DNA of 64,000 bases. Source: Cenococcum geophilum 1.58 (Eukaryota > Ascomycota > Dothideomycetes > Gloniales > Gloniaceae). Made by a program: the position numbers and the translations under genes. Below are positions 22,255 through 31,930 of this stretch, piece after piece; position 1 is the stretch's first letter; every line of letters starts with the position of its first letter. Location of the stretch: positions 248,001-312,000 of the forward strand of contig KV748203.1 in assembly GCA_001692895.1 (NCBI GenBank). Direction: 5' to 3'. Under the pieces are notes generated by a model. That model saw only the letters and a list, made by a program, of their open reading frames with translations. It was not told the origin of the DNA and searched no databases.

Positions 22255-23830
22255 CTACCGTAACGGTAAGCCCTTCTGACGCTTGAGGAGTCTAGTGGAA
22301 TCTTTGGTGGCGATGTAGTAGTCGACACTCTCGCCAGCCCAGCTGACGCTGTAAGTGCCGGACTCGTGTTTTTCTTCGCTAAATAAGCTAGACGGGTTTT
22401 GTTCATTCCGAGCGCCCTGCCTGGATCCTGGAGTGAAGCTCTCGAGGCTGACGACCTTGGCTCCTTCCTTGAGATCCAGGAATTTGTCAAGGAGATGAAC
22501 GTTCAGATGCTGAGGAAAAACTTTGTTGTTGACTAAGATAACGTCGGCGAGTTGCAGTATGCGGTCGATTTCTGGGGACTCGAGAAAGTCGCCGGTGAGC
22601 AGGTTGACCGGTCCCATTGACAAGCCCCACAGACGGGCGCGCGCCTTCAGCTCTTCTGCTTGCGCGTTGGCAAACTCGCAGGGATTCTGCATAATTTCGA
22701 TGCCCCAACTTTCGGCTCCGGTTTGCAGGGCCGCCTGCAGAACCACATTACCGACGCCAGAACCAAGATCCACAAAGACAGATTTCGAGTTAAGGTGGGT
22801 TTGCTGGAATACAGTATGCACAAACGTGGGAAGTAATTCTCCGTAAGTTTGGCCTTTGTCCTTAACGCGGCGGAGTAAATGCGCTTTCGGGGAGACAGTG
22901 CGAGAATAGACCTGTGCAAGGATGCGTTTGACTAGAGATAAAGGAAGGGCATGCATGCCGTCAAGGACGTTGGAAACAGTGCCGTCGCTAAGAGACTTTC
23001 GAACCAAGGCGTTGAAGTCGTCGAGTGCTTTACGGTAATCGGATGGAGAGTTTTTAGTCACTGCTCGTTTGAGAAGGCGAACGGGCCCATTTGCTTCATC
23101 CTGAAGAGAAAGAGACTGCTCTGGGGGGAAGTAGTTCAAGCAGATTTCTTCGATGGTGTATTCGATGTCTTTAAGTGGATCCCAGCCTTGAGAGTCTCGC
23201 GCTGTTACTATCTCGAAGCTGAGAGTGAATTAGCATCAAGAACATACAAGGTAAATTGAAGGGTTAGCCTTACCGCTCCGGCGGCGATGTGCTTGGATAC
23301 TGCAATTCAACGACAAAGCTTCCTTCGGAAGCTGTAAAAGCAGGTCCAAAATCCTTAGCGCTATCCCCACAGGTCATATCCGCGCCATGGATCATAGCCA
23401 GTTTATCTCCGTCGTTAGAAGCATCCAGAAGACTCCTTGTCCGATCAGGCTCTAGTATTTTCCTAAAGTCCGGTTCCAGCGAGCTGCTTGTCTTCTGTCT
23501 CTTCCTGATACTGTCGTCATCGTCTGATTCCGATTCACTGCTACTAGAAGCGAATTGTGGAGTAGAGGGTGTAGTTGCTTTGCGTTTGCGATTGGGATTT
23601 TTGACGGCTAGTGACTGCCTCTCGGGTGTCTTCTTTGGAGGGGGGACACTGTGACCGTTTGTTTGTTCGTTGACATGAGCCCTGGCCGGCTTCTTCGGCT
23701 GCGAACTGGTCGAAGCAGGCGGGTTTGAGGTCGGGGTAGAACTGGATTTGCGCTGAGGCGCTGGCGGATTGGTAGGCTGCTTCTTGACAGGGACTGACAC
23801 GGTGCGAATTTTGGGTTTAAAGTTAAACAT
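22255..23830 (-). CDS. DOT1: Histone H3 lysine-79 methyltransferase DOT1
   Basis: Exons 23830-23274 and 23218-22255 join as SPPER/FEIVTARDSQGW, giving about 506 residues. The N-terminal 180 residues are basic, disordered and rich in K, P and S, as in fungal Dot1, with a likely nuclear signal (NRKRKATTP; RKRQKTSSS). The catalytic fold carries the SAM-binding motif VFVDLGSGVGNVVLQAALQ, the D1-loop-like YGELLPTFVHTVFQQT, GIEIMQNPCEFA and the motif DVILVNNKVF, followed by LDLKEGAKVVSLESF. By family it methylates H3K79 on nucleosomes, affecting silencing and DNA-damage checkpoints. It is divergent from the HNH gene, about 400 bp apart. No defect is seen. Confidence 0.95.
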
Positions 23831-24238
23831 GAGGAAGGATCATAATAGGCTAGGCGGTAAGAGATTACAAAAAGTATGTGTAGAGTCCAAAGGAATGGTG
23901 GCGCTCAGCAAAGTGTAGTGGGGTGGGTATCGAAGATGGATGGAGGGGGATGAAGCTGAAAGAATGGCGGCTCGTGAGCAAACAAGAAACGGGAGGCTGC
24001 GACGGGATAGCCGTAAGGCAGAAGGCGCAGGCACCAAAAGTCGCCACGAGGGTTCGCGTGGGGCAGGGGACTCCGCACCAACGCTTGCTGAGGTAATACT
24101 CCGCTCGACACCAAGGAAGCTAAACCTTGCCATCTTCGACCATTCCTTCCACAACTAGATTTTAGCTAAATCTCGTCACTTCCTTTAACTCTTCGCTACC
24201 AAGAAACTGCCGTCTTCAAACCTTTTCTCGCATCCACC
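23831..24238. promoter_or_regulatory. Divergent promoter region of DOT1 and the HNH gene
   Basis: Both starts face outward from this segment. The part from about 24060 to 24238 is also present in the duplicate at 28782, so the HNH gene was copied together with its promoter. Confidence 0.5.
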
Positions 24239-25324
24239 ATGTCTGACTCACCTGCGTCCCCAACCTCTACCACGTCCGACCCTCCCTCTGAAGTCTCAGA
24301 ACCTCAGACCCCCACCATGCCCCGCCTATCCCGCTCAGGAGGGCGAAACGTCCGCCTCTACGGCGCCAACGATCCAACTACTGAGCTTGGTGGCCTCTTT
24401 CTTACCAACGGCATCACAAATGCCAACTTCTACTCGATGGTGGAGATTATCATCAAATTTGAAAGCGAATTCTCTCTGTGGGATGGAGACGGTACTATGA
24501 TTAAAAAGGATAACCATCCGCTTCAACCCGGGAAGTACTACATTGTTGCTACAGGTAGGCGTATACATAATCATATTTTTATGGTTAGTAGCTAAGTTAT
24601 AAACAGGTTCCTACCAGCTCACCGATGAAAGCTGGATGGTCCGTACAACTTCCCTTGATAGCGGAACCCGTGTTAAAGATTTCTCTGAAGCTGTCCGTTC
24701 GCGAGACTGTCGATGCGCCGTATCGGGAGATGTGGTGCCCATATTTGATGGTAAACCCTACTATTCGGGTTTTGAGATAGCGCATATCTTTCCGCTGGCC
24801 TATGAGGGGCTCTGGAAAACCTATGGCTACAGCAGCTGGATTACGATTCCGCCGAAAAAAGGAGGAACCATTAACTCTGTGCAGAATGGGATCTTACTTG
24901 ACGCTTCTGTACACAAAAAATTTGACAACTATGACTTCTCAATTAACCCTGATGTGTGTATGCCTTATATTTCCTATAAAGATACAGTAGCTAATAATTA
25001 TCTTAGGACAATTACAAGATCGTGTTCTTTATGCCGGATGCAAAAAATCTTGGCGGCAGGTATCTTGATCAAGAACTTCTTAATAACCCTCAACGACCTG
25101 TTGATCAGGTTCTACGTTGGCACTTCAGGCAGGCTGTTATAGCCAATATGAAGGGTGCTGGCGAGCCTATCTTCGAGCATGACTTCCCGCCCGGCTCTGA
25201 TATAGTTGGTGACATTCTTCGTGGCCCGAAGGCTGGCGAAAGGATGGAGTTTGAGTTGTTCAGTCGCCTGGGCGCTCAAGTTGAGCTATTTGCAGCAGGA
25301 GGTAGGGATGGCATTGCTGTCTAA
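24239..25324 (+). CDS. HNH-endonuclease-domain protein (HNH_2 type)
   Basis: Exons 24239-24554, 24607-24953 and 25007-25324 join as IVATG/SYQLTDESW and INPD/DNYKIVFF. The N-terminus is a disordered P/S/T stretch, then GRNVRLYGANDPTTELGGLF. The HNH_2 core shows CAVSGDVV, FEIAHIFPLAYEGLW, then SVQNGILLDASVHKKFDNYD, giving the conserved His of AHI, the Asn of NGIL and the His of VHKKFD. Such proteins are numerous in filamentous fungi, but their substrate is unknown; a nuclease role is inferred from the motif only. The C-terminus GERMEFELFSRLGAQVELF is retained in the duplicate at 29.8 kb. Confidence 0.85.
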
Positions 25325-25847
25325 ATAGGGAAAGTGTACTGTAGTGGTGTTGAACGAGTTCATTTTCTTATCATGTGCAGGAGGCTTGAGGTTATGTATT
25401 TTATAGAAGGAGCTTAGGTTTTGACCTTACCTTACCTCAATTCAATCCTTTTCTACCCTTTTAAAGTAGATATGGTTTGTTGTTGTTTCATTCAGCCCAT
25501 TAGTTTTCCCTTAAATATATTTTTAGTGCACTAGTGAAGAGTGATCTTTGCACGAGCCCTAAGATAGCTCAGCTAGAGAGGATATATGAAACACCTGTAA
25601 CCCTCAGACGCCCCTGGCACTTCGTTAGCTTTGCCCGACACCCTAGTAAGCGACCCGAAGGCAGTACCCCGCCCCAAGAGTTTAAACCTTCAGCTTGAGT
25701 TCTTCATCCCTTCAGACTTTATGTTCCACTTCCCTCGCTATTTCGTGTTTAGAAGACACCTCTTGTTAGCTTTCTCTCTTTCTCCGCACTTCTATGCGTC
25801 ACAGACTTTTTGACAACTATTGGGACATTGCTTACCCCATATAAGCC
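25325..25847. other. Intergenic between the HNH gene and HET gene
   Basis: The first 225 bp or so are the HNH gene 3' region, also found after the duplicate (30140-30372). The remainder is the probable promoter of the HET gene. Confidence 0.5.
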
Positions 25848-27792
25848 ATGCCAGTATGCCAGTTGTGCCACAACGGCGATCCAGGCATTAATAAATTCTT
25901 CCTAGAGTTATCATTGTCCGCAATATCTGAGTCCGCCAGGGGAGGCTGTGGCGTGTGTCATCTGATATGGAGTCTAGTAAAAGTTTATTGGCCTGAAATA
26001 TCCGCTAACTCTCGTCATGAACATCGCTTGATTTGGTCAACTCCTTTCCCACGATATCAACTGAATCATGAGATACGCCTTGAAAGTGTTGAGTCTCTTA
26101 GTCGCCTTATAATAGGAAAACCTATTGAAGTTTTCCAACCGCTAAGTTAGTCGCCTCTAGCCTCTGCTCCCTTGATCCTAACTATTCACCAATCCACTAA
26201 CCTCGAGTTATTACTGAATATATGTAGATGCACCTTACCATCTGAGATATCTTAGTCAGAGCCCTGATGTACCCGGTGGCACTAACTCTGAGTCAAGTTA
26301 CCGCCAATTAGTTGGATGGCTGGAGGAATGCCACAGCCACTCATCATGCCCACCTCAAACAGACAATTGTCTGCCCAAAAGAGTACTTGACCTGGGCGAA
26401 TGTGACCAAAAAGGCCAAGTCAGATTATATGAGTCTTATGGGGAGTTGGGACGATATACCTGCCTTTCTCACTGCTGGGGGCTTTCATCATTGATCAAAA
26501 CAACCTCGCTCAATATCCACAAACATAAGGAAGGAATAGCGTTCAATGAACTGCCGAAGACTTTTCAGGATGCTGTTACTATTAGCCGGAAATTGGGCAT
26601 TCGTCACATCTGGATAGATTCGCTTTGTATCATTCAAGATGATGATAAGGACTGGCGAATGGAGTCTTCCAAGATGGCTTCAATATATCAGAACGGCTTT
26701 CTAACCATCGCGGCATCAAGAGCATCTGGTGACAACGACGGCTGCTTCTCCGTCGGTGCAGAGAAATACATATCTCGCCGGATCAAGTTTGACGATTTAA
26801 ATGGTTCTGAATATATTTTGCATACACGGCCCGTTCTCCCTCATGACGACAATCGTTCGCCTCTCTTTCACCGCGCATGGTTTTTCCAAGAGTGGCTTCT
26901 GTCTCCACGGGTGATCCAGTACACCGACAGTGAGCTGGTTTGGGAGTGCACGGAGATGAAACGGTGTGAATGCTCACCCAAGGTCACCAAGCCGAGCTTG
27001 TCAAGGAGTGCTAGGGTCTCGCTCGCTCAAGGGCTACGCCTGGGGTCCCCGTCTGATTCGATCAACACTAGCGATTTATCTATCCAGGCCACGTGGCGCA
27101 GTATGGTCGCAATGTATTCTAGCTCCCGGCTTACATATGCGAAGGACATCTTTCCGGCTCTATCCGGAGCTGCTAGAGTAATGCAGCAGCAAAGGAAAAC
27201 ACGGTATGTCGCCGGATTATGGGAAGATAGTTTGGTTGAAGATCTCATGTGGCAACCTGGTGATGAATTAATCGACAAGCTGGGAAACTGGCGAGCGCCT
27301 ACTTGGTCATGGGCGTCCCTGGGAGGGCCTGTCAATTATGTGCTTTGGAAATCAAGCACAGAGAAAGATGCTCAGATCATTGATATATCCTGTGTCCCGG
27401 TATGTTCTGATCGATTGGGAGAGTTAGTCTCCGGGCATATCGATATTTCTGGGCGAATTTTATCCGGGGCTTTAGCCTGTGATGACGGCTCTGATATCGA
27501 GTTCGAAGACGGCGAAAAGTGTCAGTTCCGCAGAGATAGAAGTGCAGCCTGGTACGCGCAGCATGGCTGTTCTAGTCTTACACCTGGCACATCAGTGCAT
27601 CTCCTACTCATCAGTTCAGTCTCAGAGGATGCTTCGCCGAGATGGTACTTTTTTCTAGTACTTCGGTGCGTCGATAAAAAATATCAGGTCTACGAACGAA
27701 TAGGCATAAAGACCGGGTTTCACTCCAAGGGCGTTCAGTTGTTCACTAAGTTACTCGAAGGAATCAAGCCTCGAAGAATCAGGATCGTCTAA
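25848..27792 (+). CDS. HET-domain protein, TOL-like type
   Basis: The N-terminal exon starts MPVCQLCHNGDPG and has a CxxC...CGVCHLIW pattern seen before the HET domain in this type. An intron of about 100 bp lies somewhere between 26140 and 26245; its exact borders are uncertain. The long exon runs YLSQSPDVPGG, LGRYTCLSHCWGLSSLIKTT, IRHIWIDSLCIIQDDDKDW, ASIYQNGFLTIAASRA, RAWFFQEWLLSPRVIQYT and APTWSWASLGGPV, the full HET block order. About 600 residues. By family it triggers vegetative incompatibility. The frame of the long exon is intact. A MITE sits six bases beyond the stop. Confidence 0.88.
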
Positions 27793-27797
27793 CCGCA

Positions 27798-27942
27798 TAT
27801 CCCTTAACCCGCTGAATTTCGTCCACGCATTATCGATAAGAATCAGCCAATTAAATCAACGTAATCAACTTTTCGCATGATTTAGATTCGGCGTTCTGCA
27901 CGGACCACTTACTCCGTGGACGCCAGCGGGTTAAGAGATAAT
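27798..27942. mobile_element. piggyBac-related MITE (about 145 bp)
   Basis: Inverted ends ATATCCCTTAACCCGCTG and TTATCTCTTAACCCGCTGG, then CGTCCACG on both sides. The subterminal TTATCGATAAGAATCAGCCA matches the elements at 15086 and 54378. Confidence 0.7.
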
Positions 27943-27957
27943 GATGCCAAGAACTAT

Positions 27958-28642
27958 CTAGGCGTAAAAGCTATATTTGGGATCACATTCCAAAATCGTA
28001 AATTTAGGAGGTGACCTCTCGTTTATTTTCCTTCCATCTGGCAGTGTCTGGACCGCGCTCCGCATGGCGTTTATAAAGGCCTCGCGAAGACTCAACGTCT
28101 TGTATGTTATTTTCAGGGTGTCCCTGAATACGGAAAACATGGTTTTCGAAGAATCAAAAGCCATGTGAGTCGTTCAGCAATGGTGATCCACACCTCCGCC
28201 TCCTTCGCTTGGCATTTTTGGCGGCAATCAGCACCCTCCAGCCCGTTCCTGTGTTCTCTACATGCCTTCCTAGATGCAAACACCTGATCGCACCCCCAAC
28301 CCTCACAAGGAAAGACGGCGTGTTGATTGATTGGGAGAGGGCTCGGGCAATGAGGCCGATGGCGGTGAAGATGCGTGACAAGGGCGAAGTCAGCTGCAAG
28401 TGGAGCACCGATAGGGCTTCTGCTCCATAGACAAAAAGATGCGATGCGAAGGAGCTGCTTCGCTCGTAACGGCCTTGGCAGACGGGGCAGTAGTAGTATC
28501 TCTCATCATTAGTCGCAATCTGTCCCTCCACAATTCCTGATTGGCTTTTCGCTTTGAACTCCATCGCAACGCTCCTAGCCTGCGTTTCAGGTACCGAAAA
28601 CCAGGAGAGTTGAGTTGAATTCGCGCGGAACGCTGGCCGCAC
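27958..28642 (-). other. Two adjacent open frames, doubtful gene
   Basis: A 162-codon frame (28642-28154) carries YYYCPVCQGRYERSSSFASH, a possible C2H2-like finger, and is followed by a 68-codon frame (28164-27958). They could be exons of one small gene or chance frames. No family is recognised. Confidence 0.25.
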
Positions 28643-28835
28643 ATTTTCTGAACTCTCACAGGGGTGGCTCAGAAACTCCTAGGCTTTTGAAGGCTTTTGG
28701 GGTGTGGTGGAGCGTGCATTCGAAAGCGCGCGAGGTTGTTGGTGAATGAGAAGTCTTCTGCCCAGAGTTTCAGTTTTCAGTGGTACTCCGCACCAACGCT
28801 TGCCGAGAGGAAGCTAACAACTAGATTTTAGCTAA

Positions 28836-29519
28836 AGGGGTCGTTCGGTTGCAGCTTCAGATTGAATCTGATCTGAAGCTCAAATCAGATTCTGACGCGA
28901 TCGTTCGGTTGATCTGACGACTTTCTGATCTGAAGCTCCTCCAGATCGGTAGGCGCGTCAAATTTGAAAGCTATACCGTATGTAGTAGTTGAACTGAGGC
29001 TCTTGGCGTTAGTTCAATGAGGAGCTCGAAGCTCCTCATTTCAAATCCAGTTCAAATCTGAAGCCCAATTGACGACTGCTTGTAATAATGACTCCACCCA
29101 CCCCAATCGCGACGCTATTTCAGTCGCGCTTGTATATCTTTTATGACGTCCTCATCTTAGCTCTCGCGATCGCGATGATATTGCTTCCGCGCGTCGCAGG
29201 CGTCGCCGTAGCTCTAATTCGGCCTCTACGAAAGCTGGGGGAGGGCGTCGAGGGCGTCGATTGAGAAGGAGGAGCCATAGTAAAAAGTCGCGATAGAGGC
29301 TGCAGTAGAGTGCTCACTCAAATCGCTCATCAAGATCGATCGCGCATTGTGTGACGTCAGATTCTGGGCTTCAATCTGGAGGCCTACCGAACGATCAGCT
29401 TAATTACAGATTCAACTGAGCCACGGTAGTAGCCGCCACTAATTACAAAACGGTCAACACTAAAAGACGCACTGATACAGAGATTCTGATCTGGCGTCAG
29501 TGCGCAACCGAACGATCCC
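28836..29519. mobile_element. Harbinger-like non-autonomous element, copy 1 (684 bp)
   Basis: Comparison with the intact parental site AGCTAAATCTCG shows precise insertion with duplication of TAA. Ends read GGGGTCGTTCGGTTGC and, inverted, GGGATCGTTCGGTTGC. A 3-bp TWA duplication fits PIF/Harbinger elements. No transposase frame is visible. A diverged copy lies at 43059-43775. Confidence 0.8.
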
Positions 29520-29887
29520 TAAATCTCGTCACTTCCTTTAACTCTTCGCTACCAAGGAACTGCCGTCTTCAGACCTTTTCTTGCATCCACCATGTCTGAC
29601 TCACTTGCGTCCCCGACCCTCCCTCTGAAGTCTCAGAACCTCAGACCTCCATCATGCCCCTCCTAGTCCGCTCAGGAGGGCGAAACGTTCGCCTCTACGG
29701 CGCCAACGATCCAACTACTGAGCTTGGTGGCCTCTTTCTTACCAACGGCATCACAAATGCCGACTTCTACTCAATGGTGGAGATTATTATCAAATTTGAA
29801 AGCGAAGGCTGGCGAAAGGATGGAATTTGAGTTGTTCAGTCGCCTGGGCGCTCAAGTTGAGCTATTTGCAGCAGGAGGTAGGGATGG

Positions 29888-30132
29888 TGTAACCGACTAC
29901 CGACACTGTGCTGAGACACAAGATCACCGCTTGGAAGGCTCCAAGACAGCGTCAACGCCACCCTATATATTGATTGCAGATCAATATTGCTTGCAGATCA
30001 CTGTTCCCATTTCAGTTACCTATTACCCCATTATGTTTTATTACCTCCACCTTCTTCGTGTATATATAGAGGTTTTAGAGCTACATTCACAATCAAGTCG
30101 TTCATTCAATTCCTCACACTGCAAAGCTTACA
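29888..30132. mobile_element. Solo LTR (245 bp) with GATGG target duplication
   Basis: The insert begins TGTAACCGAC and ends AAAGCTTACA (TG...CA with short TGTAA/TTACA inverted ends). It is flanked by GATGG on both sides, a 5-bp duplication absent from the parental gene copy, where GATGG occurs once. A TATA-like CCTATATATTG occurs inside. Consistent with an LTR retrotransposon, perhaps copia type, reduced by recombination. Confidence 0.85.
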
Positions 30133-30372
30133 GATGGCATTGCTACCTAAATAGAAAAAGTGTACTGTAGTGGTGTTGAACGAGTTCGTTTTCTTATCAT
30201 GTGCAGAAGGCTTGGGGTTATGTATTTTATAGAAGGAGCTTAGGTTTTGACATTACCTTACCTCAATCCAGTCCTTTTCTACCCTTTTAAAGTAGATATG
30301 GTTTGTTGTTTCACTCAACCCATTGGTTTTCCCTTATATATTTTTAGAGCACTAGTGAAGAGTGATCTTTGC

Positions 30373-30775
30373 CTGTTTGCATCGAAAACCCATTGAGAAC
30401 TGCCTGAGGGCACAACTGAAGTGTCTGCCATTTTGCAATTACAACTAATGTAGATTAATCAGGAATGGAAAATAGGCTCTGGCTGTAGATAGAAAGCACG
30501 CAGTCCTAAGGACAGTATATTGTTTTGCTTCCTTCTCTCAAGTTCGGGCGTCTTAAGCTCTCTTTAATTATTTTCCAATCCAAATGCTCTTGAATTACCG
30601 TAGCGAGATCCTGAGATTCCATTCTCCCGTGACTTGATCCATCCAACGTAGGCTAGATTAATTGTCTGGCGAAAGGATTCCCTCCGCCGTTCCGTCTTAC
30701 TACATATCCGTCTTCCGTGGCATGATAGACCACCCTCCAACATCCATGCCCTCTTCTCTCCTCCTTATCCCACTA
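30373..30775. other. Intergenic, downstream of FUR1
   Basis: Homology to the HNH-gene flank ends near 30372. The rest is ordinary 3' sequence for FUR1; no gene seen. Confidence 0.5.
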
Positions 30776-31577
30776 TCATTTTCCAATAGTTAGATATAAT
30801 CGGTCTCCGACATCTCCTAAACCCGGCTTAATCATCCCCCTCTCGTCAATCTCCTTATCACACCCACCAACCCAAATCTCCACACCCTCTGCCCATTCGC
30901 TCGCTGCCTTCCTCAACCCTATCTCGCTCCCTAAGACCGAACACATAATAATCTTCTTGACGCCCCAATCCTTTAGCGTTTCGATTGCCGCACACGCAGT
31001 AGCCCCTGTCGCGATGATGGGATCGACAATAATTGCTAGCTCTGCCGGACCTGAGGCTGAGGGATTGGAGGCTGAGGGTCGGTGATATGGCAAGTTGTTA
31101 TAGTATTCCACAGGCTGCAGAGTGGTCTTCTCGCGGTAGAGACCTAGGTGATGAACTGGGACGGGGAAGGGGAGGAGGGAGGAGAGAGCGGGGATCATGC
31201 TGAGGCCGGAGCGGAGGATGGGAACGAGAGAGATCGAAGAAGGTGTGATAGTCACGCGGGTATATTCGTACGAGAGCGGCGAGTGGTCCTTAGTCTAGAG
31301 TTAGATTTGGGGAGCTGGGAGGCGGTGTGGAGGAGAATTGGAACTGGGTGAGAAGATGAGTGCTTGGGAGTTTCGGACAGCAAAAGAAGCTTACGGTTCC
31401 ATCATCCTTCGTTTCTAGGCCTTGTGCAAGAGCTTCATAGCCCACCATCAGCGCGATCTCGTGGACCAGCGTCTGCACGTCGCGCGAGTTGGTCGATTGG
31501 GAGCGTAGTTGGGAGAGCTTGGCTCGCAGACATGGATGCTTAGAGACGTGGACATTTGGAGGAAGTGGTGAGGACAT
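30776..31577 (-). CDS. FUR1: Uracil phosphoribosyltransferase
   Basis: Exons 31577-31395 and 31288-30776 join as KDDGT/DHSPLSYEYTRV, giving about 231 residues. The start MSSPLPPNVHVSKHPCLRAK and VHEIALMVGYEAL are typical. Substrate motifs are VPILRSGLSMIPAL, the PRPP loop VDPIIATGATACAAIETLK, and the uracil-binding C-terminus with GLGDVGDRLY. It converts uracil and PRPP to UMP in the pyrimidine salvage pathway of the cytosol. There is an insertion of about 10 residues, rich in S, N and P, after EYYNNLPYHRP. It is divergent from FEX, 350 bp apart. Confidence 0.95.
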
Positions 31578-31930
31578 TGTGGAATATGAGGATGCAAAGG
31601 CCGGTTTGTAGAGATTAAATTATTAGATATGGATATTGATCTCGGGCCCCTCAAGCTGTGAGAGTTTTGGTAGCAGAAGTCGGAAGTGGGGTATAGGAGT
31701 GGGGCCCGTCATCCCGTCACAAAGCAGATCTGCTCAAGGAGCGCCCTTGCACGCCATGCGTCTCTCAAAGGAAAAGCCGTGTCACTACCACTATTTCCTC
31801 TACCACTTCGCTCCTTTCTCGAGCTCCTGCGCTTCGTTCAAATCGAATTCCCCCTAGCCTTCTGTCCGACTCCAACAACGCATGCTAAGCTTTATCCCGA
31901 TCCCGTAAGTGGGGCTCTGACGGACGCGCC
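31578..31930. promoter_or_regulatory. Divergent promoter region of FUR1 and FEX
   Basis: Both starts face outward. The half near FEX contains C/T-rich DNA (31790-31870). No factor site is claimed. Confidence 0.45.

Larger units (their letters stand above)
28782..30372 (+). pseudogene. Decayed duplicate of the HNH gene with its flanks
   Basis: The promoter, start region and 3' flank match 24068-25550 closely. The copy lost 16 bases after codon 7 (frameshift). It also lost the HNH core: the parental ...GAAAGCGAA joins directly to GGCTGGCGAAAGG, with CGAA present at both parental borders, so a microhomology deletion. It was then entered by a Harbinger-like element (28836-29519) in the leader and by a solo LTR (29888-30132) near the stop. 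It cannot encode an HNH domain. Confidence 0.9.
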
